64,000 nt of DNA from DASWOJ01 sp964250755 (GCA_964250755.1 CAXUHB010000007.1:1-64000), one strand, 5' to 3'; shown: positions 18,901 to 27,100, counted from the stretch's first letter. Program-made: numbers and translations. The notes: generated from the sequence alone by a model not told the origin.

Positions 18901-19023
18901 CTGCAGCAGCGCAAGGCCGAGCTGGCCAACCTGACCTTCACCGAACCGGGCGACCTGGCGGCGCTGGCGCAGGAGGATGTGGACTTCCTGTTTGGCGGGG
19001 AGGTGGGACGGAGGGCGGCATAG
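15934..19023 (+). CDS. SWIM zinc finger SNF2-family DEAD/DEAH helicase
   Basis: A 1029-residue double-stranded DNA translocase. The N-terminus has a SWIM-type zinc motif with C70, C72, C77 and H79, likely used for nucleic acid or protein binding. A roughly 450-residue helicase-associated region follows. The SNF2 motor has motif I DDMGLGKT at 586-593, DEAQ at 684-687, SGTPVENNLEELWSQF, and the C-terminal lobe LISLKAGGRGLNLTAADTVIHYDPWWNPAVE with the final RAHRIGQ. Bacterial members of this group are thought to remodel protein-DNA or RNA polymerase complexes during repair. The architecture is intact. Confidence 0.92.
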   Translation: MPTPFSSDDLGRVFDSRTLTRGRTLLLVGEVEAGLQGDTVTATVDQAGTKQTVTLDPKPSGGHVALNARCTCQMPACVHAAAAAFAALERFPALRKAAPKTLLDSLAEDEAPERRIPLFELAAAPPPEGCFVSTFLVGERTRRITPTTPRHVMTDPGSGAPARALARLLGGGATTKSTVTREAMPEVLRQLAASGHARWAPSGKRLHDGETRTFDAHHKPKLPAKSAVLQSDAGPFYVDGATGAVGRVRLRQPAPAPTRVRRPDPVPIPAAASDAAIVETEMAPVMRLRRVRNADAMGRISMLDALTLDFDYGGVLIAGHDERQFIRVMSPAGPSFVRRDTVAEEAAFNTLGADGFTQMRIAEAGSLKGRRALVHVGQDAAERWHHFMAARIPQLQLLGWRNLIDRDFGPRLVEEVGTADVQIQDAGPGRFSLDFGIEIDGVRLPLLPILSKLIERGGLDAAQIVDGEIITSLDDGRVVKLPADRIRRLLAIMGDLIEGAGRLQDGPLVLPTAEAATVLELEDLVNTRFESAAAIRAYVEQFRDEAEIAPVLLPGAFKGDLRPYQKHGLDWLQHLRGHGLGGLLADDMGLGKTAQTIAHLVFEHAAGRLDRPALIVVPTSLISNWTAELAKFAPHLQTAVLHGLDRHARRDRLAGTHVVITTYTVLARDIADMKELAWSVVVLDEAQAIKSPAAKATRAVSQLDTGHRVCLSGTPVENNLEELWSQFNFLMPGLLGDRAVFAKRFRTPIEKRGDDQRRLQLVRRIKPFILRRTKSEVATELPPKHTILRRITLAPDQRELYETIRVTLQERVREEVAERSLAGSRIVVLDALLKLRQVCCDPRLVKLPSARLVESSSKLDDLLEMVCEMIPEGRRILLFSQFTSMLDLIKPRMAEAGIPFVELRGDTRDRAEPVRAFQAGEVPLFLISLKAGGRGLNLTAADTVIHYDPWWNPAVENQASDRAHRIGQTKSVFVYKLIGADTVEERILELQQRKAELANLTFTEPGDLAALAQEDVDFLFGGEVGRRAA

Positions 19024-19089
19024 AGGCCGCATATCCTTTGCTTGAGCTGCTCACGATGCCAGATTGACGGCCTTGGTGCGGAGGCTGGA

Positions 19090-19335
19090 ATGGATGCGAC
19101 TGTTGACGTAACGCTGGCTGTCACCCCGGAGACAGCGGAACTGCTGAGTGATCCCGCGCGCCGCCGGGCGGCTGCACGCTATCTCGACGCTTTGCTCCGG
19201 AATAACGGGGCCGGACTGATGTTGGTGGAGGCGTTGGCGGACGTTCAGCGTGAAGCTCAGGCCAACGGGCTGACCGATGAGATCGTTGATGCCGAGTTGG
19301 AGGCGTGGCGGGCAGAGCGGCGAGGTCGGAACTAA
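19090..19335 (+). CDS. Antitoxin-like small protein without a visible toxin
   Basis: An 81-residue charged helical protein. The C-terminus (GLTDEIVDAELEAWRAERRGRN) resembles the toxin-binding tail of type II antitoxins that pair with PIN or ParE-type toxins. The start at 19090 is supported by GAGG at 19081-19084. No reading frame for a toxin follows in the 124 bp before the next gene, so if the assignment is right the antitoxin is orphaned. An unrelated helical protein cannot be excluded. Confidence 0.5.
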   Translation: MDATVDVTLAVTPETAELLSDPARRRAAARYLDALLRNNGAGLMLVEALADVQREAQANGLTDEIVDAELEAWRAERRGRN

Positions 19336-19459
19336 TTCATAGAATGTAGGACAGTCTGCGCATTCCATCATTGAAGATCAGCCCTATCGTGTATGGCGAT
19401 CGTCCTGCTCTTGTCTGCCTCATCATGATCTCTTTATATAATGGAAAGCAGTTGTAGAA

Positions 19460-19996
19460 ATGTCTGATTTGAAGAGATATCTTATCATACCATCTGACCC
19501 TCAGGAGGTTCCAAATTTAGCCGATTTGGAACGTGCGGAAGCGGCGCTGGGAGTCCAGTTGCCAGGTGACTACAAAGCTTTCATCCTGCTTTATGGCACT
19601 GGCAGAATTGCCGAGTTCCTCAGTATCTTCAACCCTATATCCAGCAATCGACACATAAATCTTGTCCGCAATGCCGTTGATGATCCCGAAGGTTGCTCTA
19701 TACTTAAGTCAAAGTTCCCAGAGCATTTCATATATGACCGTTTCCCCACCCCGGGCGGACTTTTGCCTTGGGCAGGAAACGACAATGGTGACAGGTTCTA
19801 TTGGAGAACGAGAGGAGCACCGAACGACTGGTCCACAGTCGTTGATGGCAGGAGCGCCGGGAACTCAATTGCTTACGCCGAAAGCTTCTCGACCCTGCTT
19901 GTGGGCTGGCTGACAGGTCGCGCTGACCTTGCGGGGCTGCCGGTCTTGAAGCCCGACGACGTAGGCTTCCGCCCGTTCCATCCGCGCCTTACCTAA
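19460..19996 (+). CDS. SMI1/KNR4 (SUKH) family immunity-type protein
   Basis: A 178-residue protein with the SMI1/KNR4 fold. The diagnostic N-terminal motif is LERAEAALGVQLPGDYKAFILLYGTGRI (about 24-51), followed by a strand-rich body with LPWAGNDNGDRFYW. In bacteria this superfamily mostly supplies immunity to contact-dependent or polymorphic toxins. The gene is markedly richer in A+T than its neighbours and has an upstream AT-rich tract (19420-19455), suggesting transfer. No toxin gene is next to it. It overlaps the convergent dehydrogenase stop by 8 bp. Confidence 0.75.
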   Translation: MSDLKRYLIIPSDPQEVPNLADLERAEAALGVQLPGDYKAFILLYGTGRIAEFLSIFNPISSNRHINLVRNAVDDPEGCSILKSKFPEHFIYDRFPTPGGLLPWAGNDNGDRFYWRTRGAPNDWSTVVDGRSAGNSIAYAESFSTLLVGWLTGRADLAGLPVLKPDDVGFRPFHPRLT

Positions 19997-21305
19997 CCCG
20001 CGCCACCCGCCAAACCGTCCCGTTCCCATCCTCCGACACCAGCACCGACCCATCCCGCAACACCCCCACCCCCACGGGCCGCCCCCACACCCCCGCATCA
20101 TCCCGCACGAACCCGGTCAGCACGTCCTCATATGCCCCCGTCGGCACCCCGTCCCGCATCGGCACCCGCACCACCTTGTAGCCCGTCCGCAGCCCCCGGT
20201 TCCAGGACCCATGCAGCGCCACCAGCGCGTCCCCGCGCCACGGGAACATCGCCCCGTCATACAGCGTGATGCCCAACGGCGCCGAGTGCGGCTGGATCAG
20301 CACGTCGGGCACCAGCACGTCCCCGGCCAGGTCCGGACGGCGCCCCGCGTTCCGCGGGTCCTCGTGCGCGCCGATGTAGTACCACGGCCATCCATAGAAC
20401 CCGCCCGGGCGCACCCGCGTCACGTAGTCCGGCGGCAGGTCATCGCCCAACCCGTCCCGCTCATTCACGGCGCACATCACCGTCCCGCCGGACTGCACCG
20501 CCAGCCCCACGCAGTTCCGCAGCCCGTTCGCCAGGTGCCCGGCGGGCCGCCCGGCGGGGTCGAACACCAGCACCGCCGCCCGGTCCAGCTCGTTGCCCCA
20601 CGACGCCCCGCGCCCGGACGCAGCCTCCAGCGACGCCAGCCTCGGCGCAGGCAGGGCAGGGGCCGCGTCCACGTTGCTGGCGCTGCCCACCGACACATAC
20701 ATCCGCGTCCCGTCCGGGGAGAACGCGACATCGCGCGTGGAGTGCCCGCCCTCCGGCAGCACCGGCACGATCACCTGCGCCGGGCCGGACGCACGCAGGT
20801 CGCCCGCCCGGTAGGGGAAGCGCACCACGCGCCCGGTCTCCCCGACATACACCCACACCGGCGCAGGTCCCGGCGGCCAGAACGCGATGCCGAACGGCGC
20901 ATCCAGGCCCGAAGCGAACACCTCGTTCGCCGCCGGTGTCCGCGCATCCGGCGCCGGGCGCAGCACCCGTACGCGCCCACCCGCCGTCTCCGCCACGAAC
21001 ACGTCGCCGTTCGGCGCCGTGCGCAGGATGCGCGGCCCCTGCAGCCCCGCGGCGAACAGCGAGACCTCGGACCCCTCCGGCCCGCGCAGCGCCGCCCCGG
21101 GCGGGCGCGGCACCACGGACGCGCCGTTGCTGCGGGACCGTGTCTCGTTCGGGGCACCCAGGTCGGATGGGCGTATCAGCCGGGTCACGCCGGGCGCGTC
21201 GCCGCGCCAGTCGCCGAAGGCATCCCGTCCCGTCCGCACCGGCTCCGCCGCAAACGCGGCAGCAGCGGCCAGCACGACGACCCCAGCCAGAACGCCACGC
21301 AACAT
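19989..21305 (-). CDS. PQQ-dependent sugar dehydrogenase, sorbosone dehydrogenase type
   Basis: A secreted beta-propeller dehydrogenase of 438 residues. The signal peptide (MLRGVLAGVVVLAAAAAFAA) is followed by six-bladed propeller sequence. Family marks include FAAGLQGPRILRTAPNGDVFVAE, HSTRDVAFSPDGTRMYVSVGS, NGLRNCVGLA, and the C-terminal HGSWNRGLRTGYKVVRVPM. It likely oxidises an aldose or sorbosone-like compound in the periplasm with PQQ as cofactor, but the substrate is not predictable. The start at 21305 is backed by AAGGAG just upstream. It is divergent from the glycosyltransferase-like gene. Confidence 0.82.
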   Translation of the reverse strand: MLRGVLAGVVVLAAAAAFAAEPVRTGRDAFGDWRGDAPGVTRLIRPSDLGAPNETRSRSNGASVVPRPPGAALRGPEGSEVSLFAAGLQGPRILRTAPNGDVFVAETAGGRVRVLRPAPDARTPAANEVFASGLDAPFGIAFWPPGPAPVWVYVGETGRVVRFPYRAGDLRASGPAQVIVPVLPEGGHSTRDVAFSPDGTRMYVSVGSASNVDAAPALPAPRLASLEAASGRGASWGNELDRAAVLVFDPAGRPAGHLANGLRNCVGLAVQSGGTVMCAVNERDGLGDDLPPDYVTRVRPGGFYGWPWYYIGAHEDPRNAGRRPDLAGDVLVPDVLIQPHSAPLGITLYDGAMFPWRGDALVALHGSWNRGLRTGYKVVRVPMRDGVPTGAYEDVLTGFVRDDAGVWGRPVGVGVLRDGSVLVSEDGNGTVWRVARVR

Positions 21306-21367
21306 GCGATCTCTCCTTAAGCGGGCACATTGAGCAGCACCGCATCCCGTGCCACACCTGGCCCGGC

Positions 21368-23179
21368 ATGTGGCGAACGGAAACGGCACCGCCCACGCCT
21401 CACGCAGATGCGACCGGGCAGGGGGACGACGTGGACGCGGGCTGCCATCACGCTCCTGATCCCTCGCCGCTTCGGAGCACCCGCAAGGGCTACGACTCCG
21501 CGCCTGCCGTCCCCGTCCCGTCCAGCCCAGCCGGTGTCCCTCCCAGCTACGCCGACCTAACCCGCATCTTGGCGGAGTCGTTCGATCCCGTCTTCTACCT
21601 CGCCCGCAACCCCGACGTCGCCGCCGCCGGGATGGACCCGCTGCAGCACTACATCACGACAGGCTGGCAGGAGGGCCGAGACCCCAACCGCTGGTTCGAC
21701 ACCGCCTATTACCGCGCCAACACACCCGGCGTGAACGCCGCCGGCCTCAACCCGCTCTGGCATTTCCTCGCGCAGGGCCGCGCCCAGGGCCGCCCGCCGC
21801 TCCGCCGGCACGCGGCGGAGCGCGCCGCCCTGCAACAGGCCGCCCCGCCTCCCGGGCCGGGCCAGCCCCTGCCGGAACAGCCGCACCTGACGGTGGACGG
21901 CCTGCGCCAAGCCTTGGCCCCGCGCCTGGCTTCCGCTGTCGGCGTCACCCTGTCCGTCAGCCACGACCGCTACACCCATTCCATCGGCGGCGTGCAGATA
22001 CTTGTGTCGGACGAGCAGCTTGCCTTCAACGCCCGCGGTGAGGCCTACTTGCACCTCGCGCCGGCAACGCCCCGCCTATGCCTGGCGCCAGAGGACGAAG
22101 CGCCGTTCCTTATCCACGTCACGCTGGACGGCATCCACCTCGGCGTTACCACCTACGACGACCTGGCCGCGGTGCTGGCGGGCTTGCGCCCGCAGCGTCC
22201 GGCCCCCCGCCGGCTGATCCTGCACTGCCTGCTGGGCCACCAAGCCGCCGCGATGCCCATGCTGCGTGACGCCTTGCAGCCGCACCACGCCGTGTTCTGG
22301 CTGAACGACTACGAGGCCGTCTGCTCCGGCTATAATCTGCTCCGCAACGATGTCGCGTTCTGCGGCGCCCCGCCCCCGGACAGCGCGGCCTGCCGCGTCT
22401 GCATCCACGGTTCCGCCCGCGCCGGCCACCTCCGCCAGGTGGCAGCCCTGTTCAGCGCCATCCCGATGCACGTCGTCGCCCCCTCCCGCGCCGCCCTGGC
22501 CGTCTGGCACGCCGGTGCGGCGCTGCCCCACCTGTCCGTCCAGGTCCATGAATACGCCGAGGTCGTCCCCGCCCCACCCCCGGCGGACCCGCCCGCACCG
22601 GAAGCCGGCCCGGTCCGCGTCGCCTTCGTCGGCTATCCCCTGTCTCAGAAGGGCTGGTCCGCCTTCGAGACCCTGGCCCACCGCCTGCACGGCTCTGACG
22701 CCTACCGTCTGTTCCACTTCGCCGCTGCACCGCCGGACCCGCCCCTGCCCGGCGTCGAATCCGTTCCCGCCCGCGTGTCCCCGGGTGCCCGCAACGCCAT
22801 GACCAGCCTGCTGCACGCCCACGCCATCCAGCTTGTCCTGATCCTGTCCCCCTGGCCCGAGACCTTCTGCCTGGCCGCATATGAAGCCCTGGCGGCCGGT
22901 GCCGACCTCGTCGCGCTGGCGGCCAGCGGCAATCCCGCCGACCTGGTGCTGCGAACTGGCCGCGGCGTCGTCGCGCGGGATGCTGACGCCATGCTCGACT
23001 TCTTCCTGAACGGAGACGCCGCCCGCTATGCCCAGCTTGCCCCAGCGGCCCGGAACCCACGCGGCCAGCTTGTGTCCCGCGGCATGACCGCCACCCTCCC
23101 GCTGCAGGACGCGCAGCCTGGGCCGCAACAGGACGCCTCGAACCCCCCGCCTACTCCTCCCGCCACCGACGAGACTTGA
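21368..23179 (+). CDS. Glycosyltransferase-like protein with N-terminal FDP-YY repeat module
   Basis: About 603 residues. The N-terminal third holds two copies of a repeat (FDPVFYLARNPDVAAAGMDP...HY, then FDTAYYRANTPGVNAAGLNP...HF, each ending in G-x-x-x-GR-x-P). This module precedes many alphaproteobacterial glycosyltransferases and some secreted proteins. The C-terminal half looks like a GT4/GT-B enzyme: VRVAFVGYPLSQKGW begins a Rossmann lobe and LSPWPETFCLAAYEALAAGADLVALAASG is the nucleotide-sugar binding end. It probably glycosylates a surface polymer. The start is uncertain (ATG 21368, no clear ribosome binding site; the first 50 residues are low-complexity). It overlaps the convergent Nudix gene by 29 bp. 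Confidence 0.7.
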   Translation: MWRTETAPPTPHADATGQGDDVDAGCHHAPDPSPLRSTRKGYDSAPAVPVPSSPAGVPPSYADLTRILAESFDPVFYLARNPDVAAAGMDPLQHYITTGWQEGRDPNRWFDTAYYRANTPGVNAAGLNPLWHFLAQGRAQGRPPLRRHAAERAALQQAAPPPGPGQPLPEQPHLTVDGLRQALAPRLASAVGVTLSVSHDRYTHSIGGVQILVSDEQLAFNARGEAYLHLAPATPRLCLAPEDEAPFLIHVTLDGIHLGVTTYDDLAAVLAGLRPQRPAPRRLILHCLLGHQAAAMPMLRDALQPHHAVFWLNDYEAVCSGYNLLRNDVAFCGAPPPDSAACRVCIHGSARAGHLRQVAALFSAIPMHVVAPSRAALAVWHAGAALPHLSVQVHEYAEVVPAPPPADPPAPEAGPVRVAFVGYPLSQKGWSAFETLAHRLHGSDAYRLFHFAAAPPDPPLPGVESVPARVSPGARNAMTSLLHAHAIQLVLILSPWPETFCLAAYEALAAGADLVALAASGNPADLVLRTGRGVVARDADAMLDFFLNGDAARYAQLAPAARNPRGQLVSRGMTATLPLQDAQPGPQQDASNPPPTPPATDET

Positions 23180-23789
23180 ACACGTCCAGCCGCGCCCGCG
23201 CCGCCCGCTCCGCCGGGGTCAGCGCCAGCCATATCTGCAGCCGCTGCAGCACCTCCCGCGTCACCAGCACCAAATCCAGCGCCATCGCTTCCATCACCGG
23301 CACGTAGCGCAGCCCCTCCAGCTCCCCAGATCCCCCCAGCGTGCCCGACACCCGCCCGGCGTCCACGACGAAGAAGCGCGCATTGAACCGGATGGGGCTG
23401 CTGGGCGGCGTGATGGCCCGGCACAGGTAGTCCATCCCGTCCAGCCGCGGCGGCGTGCCCAGGGTAAGTCCCGTCTCCTCCTGCAGCTCGCGCGCTGCCG
23501 CGGCCAGCAGGGCGCGGGCCAAGCGGGGCCGGGCGCCGCGGCTCAGCATCGCCAGCACCTCCGGCCGCGGCTCGGCAGCGGCAGGCAGGGCGGCGTCTCC
23601 GGGGTCCACCGCGCCGCCCGGGAACACAAGCCGGTTCGGCATGAAGCGGTGCCCGGCCCCGCGCTGGCCCATCAGCACCTCTGTCCCCGCGGCGCCATCC
23701 CGCAGCACCAGCAGGCTCGCGGCATGGCGGGCGAACACCGGGCGCAGCGGGGCAGGGCGGTCCAGAGGCGCATCAGGGAGAAGGGCCAT
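23151..23789 (-). CDS. Nudix hydrolase with an expanded Nudix box
   Basis: A 212-residue Nudix enzyme. VFPGG at 56-60 begins the box and RELQEETGL at 100-108 ends it. The usual short spacer is replaced by about 38 residues, as in the NUDT19/RP2-like branch (CoA-type or sugar-nucleotide pyrophosphatases). The catalytic glutamates E101, E104 and E105 are kept. It probably hydrolyses a nucleoside diphosphate derivative such as an acyl-CoA, but the substrate is inferred. The start is set at the ATG 23789; the frame is open further upstream without conservation. Confidence 0.85.
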   Translation of the reverse strand: MALLPDAPLDRPAPLRPVFARHAASLLVLRDGAAGTEVLMGQRGAGHRFMPNRLVFPGGAVDPGDAALPAAAEPRPEVLAMLSRGARPRLARALLAAAARELQEETGLTLGTPPRLDGMDYLCRAITPPSSPIRFNARFFVVDAGRVSGTLGGSGELEGLRYVPVMEAMALDLVLVTREVLQRLQIWLALTPAERAARARLDVFKSRRWREE

Positions 23790-23901
23790 GCCCCAACCCT
23801 TGCCCGGGACCGCCGGGCCGCGCAACCCGGCTATCCCCCAAGCTGCACCCGTCTTACCATCCCGCCATGCGGCCGAACGGCCCCCACCCGGAGGATACGC
23901 C

Positions 23902-25053
23902 ATGCGCGCCATCACCCTAGCCGCCCTGCTGCTGCCCGTTGCCGCCGTGGCCCAGGCGCCCCCGGCCCAGCTCCTGATGGGTCTGGACAACAAGCTGTTC
24001 TTCGAGGCCGCTGGGCCGCGCAACGGCCCGCCCGGGACCGACGCCGTCGCCGTCATCAGCCTGGCCGACCCGGCGCATCCCCGCATCACCGCGACCCTGC
24101 CGCTGGACAACTCCGTGGCGGGACCGCCGACCAACCTGCAGATCACGCCGGATGGCCGGCTGGGCCTGGTCGCCAGCAGCCTGGTCAACACTCCCAAGGA
24201 CGCCGGCTTCGCCGCCGCGCCCGACAACCGCCTGCACGTCTTGGACCTGCAGGCTCAGCCTCCGCGCTTGCTGGAGACCATCACGGTCGGCCGCCAGCCG
24301 TCCGGCCTCAGCATCCGCCGCGCCGGCGACCTCGCGCTGGTCGCCAACCGCGCCGGACGCAGCATCTCGGTGCTGAGCATCCAGGGCACCGCCGTCCGCC
24401 AGGTCGCCGAGGTGCCGGTAGAGGACGAGGCCGCCGCTGTCGTGTTCTCCCCTGACGGGACCCGCGCCTGGTTTGCCAAGAACCTGGTCCACAAGGTCGG
24501 CGTGCTGCGTATCGAGGGTACATCCGTCACCTACGACAAGTCGCTGGACATGCCGGTGGGTCTGGGCGTCTACAACCTGGACGTGACGCCGGACGGCACG
24601 CGCGTCATCGCCGCCAACACCGGCACCGGCAGCGACGGCCACGCCAAGACCGTCAGCGTCATAGACGCCACACAGCAGCCGCCCCGCGTCGTGGACCATG
24701 TGACGGTCGGCGACAGCCCGGAGGGGTTCGCCATCACCCCCGACGGACGCCACGCCGTCGCCGTCCTGCTGCGCGGCACCAGCGCCCCGCACGCCGCTTG
24801 GTCCTACACGCGGACCGGCGCGGTCGTGCTGCTGACCCTGGCCGACGGAGCCGCCAGGGTCACGGGTGCCGCCGAGGCCGGCAACCTGCCGGAGGGCGTC
24901 GCCTTCAGCCCGGACAGCCAGTACGTCTATGTCGGCAACTACGCCGGGCGCACCCTGCAGGTGTTCCGCATCGAGGGCGATGCGGTTCGGGACACCGGTG
25001 TGGTGCTGGACCTGCCGGGCCAGCCTGCCTCCCTCCGCGGCCCGGCGCGCTGA
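23902..25053 (+). CDS. Secreted YncE-like beta-propeller protein
   Basis: A 383-residue protein with a signal peptide (MRAITLAALLLPVAAVAQA) and a seven-bladed propeller of YncE/surface-layer type. The repeating phrases include LQITPDGRLGLVAS, VVFSPDGTRAWFAK, LDVTPDGTRVIAAN, FAITPDGRHAVAV and VAFSPDSQYVYVGN. GGAGGA at 23891-23896 precedes the ATG. Relatives are periplasmic proteins of unknown or DNA/ligand-binding function; no catalytic residues can be pointed to. It is read in the same direction as the fasciclin gene 128 bp downstream. Confidence 0.8.
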   Translation: MRAITLAALLLPVAAVAQAPPAQLLMGLDNKLFFEAAGPRNGPPGTDAVAVISLADPAHPRITATLPLDNSVAGPPTNLQITPDGRLGLVASSLVNTPKDAGFAAAPDNRLHVLDLQAQPPRLLETITVGRQPSGLSIRRAGDLALVANRAGRSISVLSIQGTAVRQVAEVPVEDEAAAVVFSPDGTRAWFAKNLVHKVGVLRIEGTSVTYDKSLDMPVGLGVYNLDVTPDGTRVIAANTGTGSDGHAKTVSVIDATQQPPRVVDHVTVGDSPEGFAITPDGRHAVAVLLRGTSAPHAAWSYTRTGAVVLLTLADGAARVTGAAEAGNLPEGVAFSPDSQYVYVGNYAGRTLQVFRIEGDAVRDTGVVLDLPGQPASLRGPAR

Positions 25054-25181
25054 CGCCGGCGGACGATATTCTCCCGGGCCGCTGCATCCAGCAGGCGGCC
25101 TGGCCGGTATCCCAAGTGCCGCACCGCAAGCGGCGGCGGCCCCGCCACTTGCGGACTGCCGGCCACACAAGGGGAACGCGC

Positions 25182-25745
25182 ATGAACAAGCATATCCGGG
25201 CGGCCTTCGTCGCCCAAGCGCTGATCGCCGCACCGCTGCTCGGCCTGGCGTCGCACGCCCACGCGCAGGTCATGGTCGGCGGGGCGTCGATGTACGCCAA
25301 CAAGGACATTATAGACAACGCCGTCAACTCCAAGGACCACACCACCCTGGTTGCCGCCGTGAAGGCGGCCGGCCTGGTCGAGACGCTGAAGGGGCCGGGG
25401 CCGTTCACGGTGTTTGCCCCCGTCAACGCCGCCTTCGCCGCCCTGCCCGCGGGCACGGTGGACACCCTGCTGAAGCCTGAGAACAAGGCGGCGCTGACCA
25501 AGGTGCTCACCCTGCACGTCGTGCCCGGCAAGGTGGACGCCGCCGCGCTGACCGGCATGATCACAGCCGGCGGCGGCAAGGCGACGCTCAAGACGGTCGA
25601 GGGCGAGAGCCTGGCCGCCACCGTCGTGGGCGGGGTCGTTACCATCACGGACGGCAAGGGCGGCATGGCCCACGTCACCATTGCCGATGTGGTGCAGAGC
25701 AATGGCGTGATCCACGTCATTGACCGGGTCCTGCTGCCCAAGTAG
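25182..25745 (+). CDS. Secreted fasciclin (FAS1) domain protein
   Basis: 187 residues with a signal peptide ending at AHA (about residue 28) and one FAS1 domain. Conserved boxes are TLVAAVKAAGLVETLKGPGPFTVFAPVNAAF (about 46-76), then LTLHVVPGK, and the C-terminal NGVIHVIDRVLLPK. FAS1 domains act in adhesion and matrix contact. A terminator hairpin lies directly after the stop, and an ECF sigma/anti-sigma pair follows. In mycobacteria, FAS1 antigens are controlled by such a pair (SigK/RskA), so a similar relationship is plausible here. Confidence 0.9.
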   Translation: MNKHIRAAFVAQALIAAPLLGLASHAHAQVMVGGASMYANKDIIDNAVNSKDHTTLVAAVKAAGLVETLKGPGPFTVFAPVNAAFAALPAGTVDTLLKPENKAALTKVLTLHVVPGKVDAAALTGMITAGGGKATLKTVEGESLAATVVGGVVTITDGKGGMAHVTIADVVQSNGVIHVIDRVLLPK

Positions 25746-25755
25746 CGCAGCCCAG

Positions 25756-25783
25756 CGCGCCGGGCCGCGGTTGGCCCGGCGCG
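25756..25783 (+). terminator. Rho-independent terminator after the fasciclin gene
   Basis: A perfect 11-bp GC-rich stem (CGCGCCGGGCC at 25756-25766 with 25773-25783), a 6-nt GCGGTT loop, and a downstream T-rich run (TCTTGCTCATCTT). It begins 10 bp after the fasciclin stop codon. Confidence 0.75.
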
Positions 25784-25820
25784 TCTTGCTCATCTTCACC
25801 CCTCCTGGGATCATGGCGGC

Positions 25821-26399
25821 ATGGATGCCCAGCCCTCGCCATTCGACCCCCCGCCATCCGATGACGAGGCCGCCATGCTGCTGCTGCGCTGTGCCCGCGC
25901 GGACGGCGCCGCGTTCCGTCGCCTGTATGAGACCCAAGGCCCGCACCTGTATGCCGTGGCGCTGCGCATCACCCGCCAGCCTGCCCTGGCGTCCGACGCC
26001 GTCCATGACGCCCTGCTGCAGGTGTGGCGCAACGCCGCCCGCTTCGACCCCGCCCGCGGCAACGCCCGCGCCTGGCTGCTCAGCCTGGTCCGTTACCGCG
26101 CCCTGGACCTTGTCGCCCGCGTCGGCCGGGTGCTGCCCGCGGCGGACGCGCCGGACCCGGCCGATCCCGATCCCAACCCGCTCGACCGGATGCTGGGCAC
26201 CGAGGCCGGGTCGGCGCTGCACCGCTGCCTGCAAGACATCGAACCCAGCCGGCGGCGCATGGTCGTGATGGCCTTCCTGGACGGCCTGACCCACCCGGAG
26301 GTCGCCGCCCGCGTCGCCCAGCCCCTTGGCACCGTGAAGTCCGGCATCCGGCGTGCCCTGGCCACGCTGCGCGCCTGCCTGGACGGGGTGGCGGCATGA
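25821..26399 (+). CDS. ECF-type RNA polymerase sigma factor
   Basis: A 192-residue group 4 sigma factor. Region 2 spans about 25-90 (RLYETQGPHLYAVALRITRQPALASDAVHDALLQVWRNAARFDP) and region 4 about 130-190 (a helix-turn-helix with HPEVAARVAQPLGTVKSGIRRAL). It resembles SigK/SigL-like factors that pair with RskA-type membrane anti-sigma factors. The stop overlaps the anti-sigma start (ATGA at 26396-26399), the usual stoichiometric coupling. Likely targets include the neighbouring fasciclin gene; that is inference. Confidence 0.9.
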   Translation: MDAQPSPFDPPPSDDEAAMLLLRCARADGAAFRRLYETQGPHLYAVALRITRQPALASDAVHDALLQVWRNAARFDPARGNARAWLLSLVRYRALDLVARVGRVLPAADAPDPADPDPNPLDRMLGTEAGSALHRCLQDIEPSRRRMVVMAFLDGLTHPEVAARVAQPLGTVKSGIRRALATLRACLDGVAA

Positions 26400-27100
26400 C
26401 CGGCGCCGCGCCGCCAGGCTCCGAGGACTCTGGCCTGGCCGCTGCGGAATACGTGCTCGGCACGCTCTCGCCCGAGCAGGCCCGCGCGTTCGAGGCGTTG
26501 GTCCTGTCCGATACCGCTGCCGCCGCTAGCCTGCAAACATGGGAGGCCCGCCTAGGTCCGCTGTCCGACGCTGTGCCGCCGGTCGCGCCGCCGCCGGAGC
26601 TGTGGCGGCGCCTGGCGCTCGCCGCAGGCATCAGCGACGCCCCGCCACGCAAAGTTCCGACATCCCGCGCCGCCGGGCTATGGAGCGACTTGCGGCTATG
26701 GCGCGGCCTGGCCCTAGGCGCAGGTGCGGTCGCAGCTGCCCTCGCCTTTGTGCTGCTGCGCCCGCCGCCCGGGCCGGAAGTGCTGGCGGCGCTGTCCCAG
26801 GTCGGGACGCCCGGCGCAACCTTTCTCGTCCGCATCGGCGCAGACGGCACCGCGACCATCATGGCCGCCGCCCCGCCTGCGCCCATCCCGGGCCAGTCGC
26901 TGGAGCTTTGGGCGCTCACGCCGGGCGCTGCGGTCCCAGTCAGCCTAGGCGTGCTGCCAGGTGGCGGCGCAGCCCGCTTGCACGCGCCAGCGCAGCCCGG
27001 CACGCAGCTGATGCTCAGCCGCGAGCCTGCCGGAGGATCACGAACTGGGGCGCCGACCGGTCCCGTCGTCTATTCCGGCGTGATCCTCGCGGGAGGGTGA
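26396..27100 (+). CDS. RskA-type anti-sigma factor
   Basis: A 234-residue single-pass membrane protein. The N-terminal cytoplasmic sigma-binding segment (LAAAEYVLGTLSPEQARAFEALV, about 14-36) is typical of RskA/anti-sigma-K proteins. One membrane helix (GLALGAGAVAAALAFVLL, about 105-122) follows, and then the periplasmic RskA domain (QSLELWALTPGA, VSLGVLPGGG). It holds the ECF factor inactive until regulated proteolysis or an envelope signal. The canonical zinc-finger HxxxCxxC motif is absent, so redox sensing through that motif is not expected. Confidence 0.88.
   Translation: MTGAAPPGSEDSGLAAAEYVLGTLSPEQARAFEALVLSDTAAAASLQTWEARLGPLSDAVPPVAPPPELWRRLALAAGISDAPPRKVPTSRAAGLWSDLRLWRGLALGAGAVAAALAFVLLRPPPGPEVLAALSQVGTPGATFLVRIGADGTATIMAAAPPAPIPGQSLELWALTPGAAVPVSLGVLPGGGAARLHAPAQPGTQLMLSREPAGGSRTGAPTGPVVYSGVILAGG

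Noticed and set aside
16984..19032. A 682-codon minus-strand frame opposite the SNF2 helicase
   Set aside because: There is no recognisable domain, and the plus strand holds continuous helicase motifs over the same bases.
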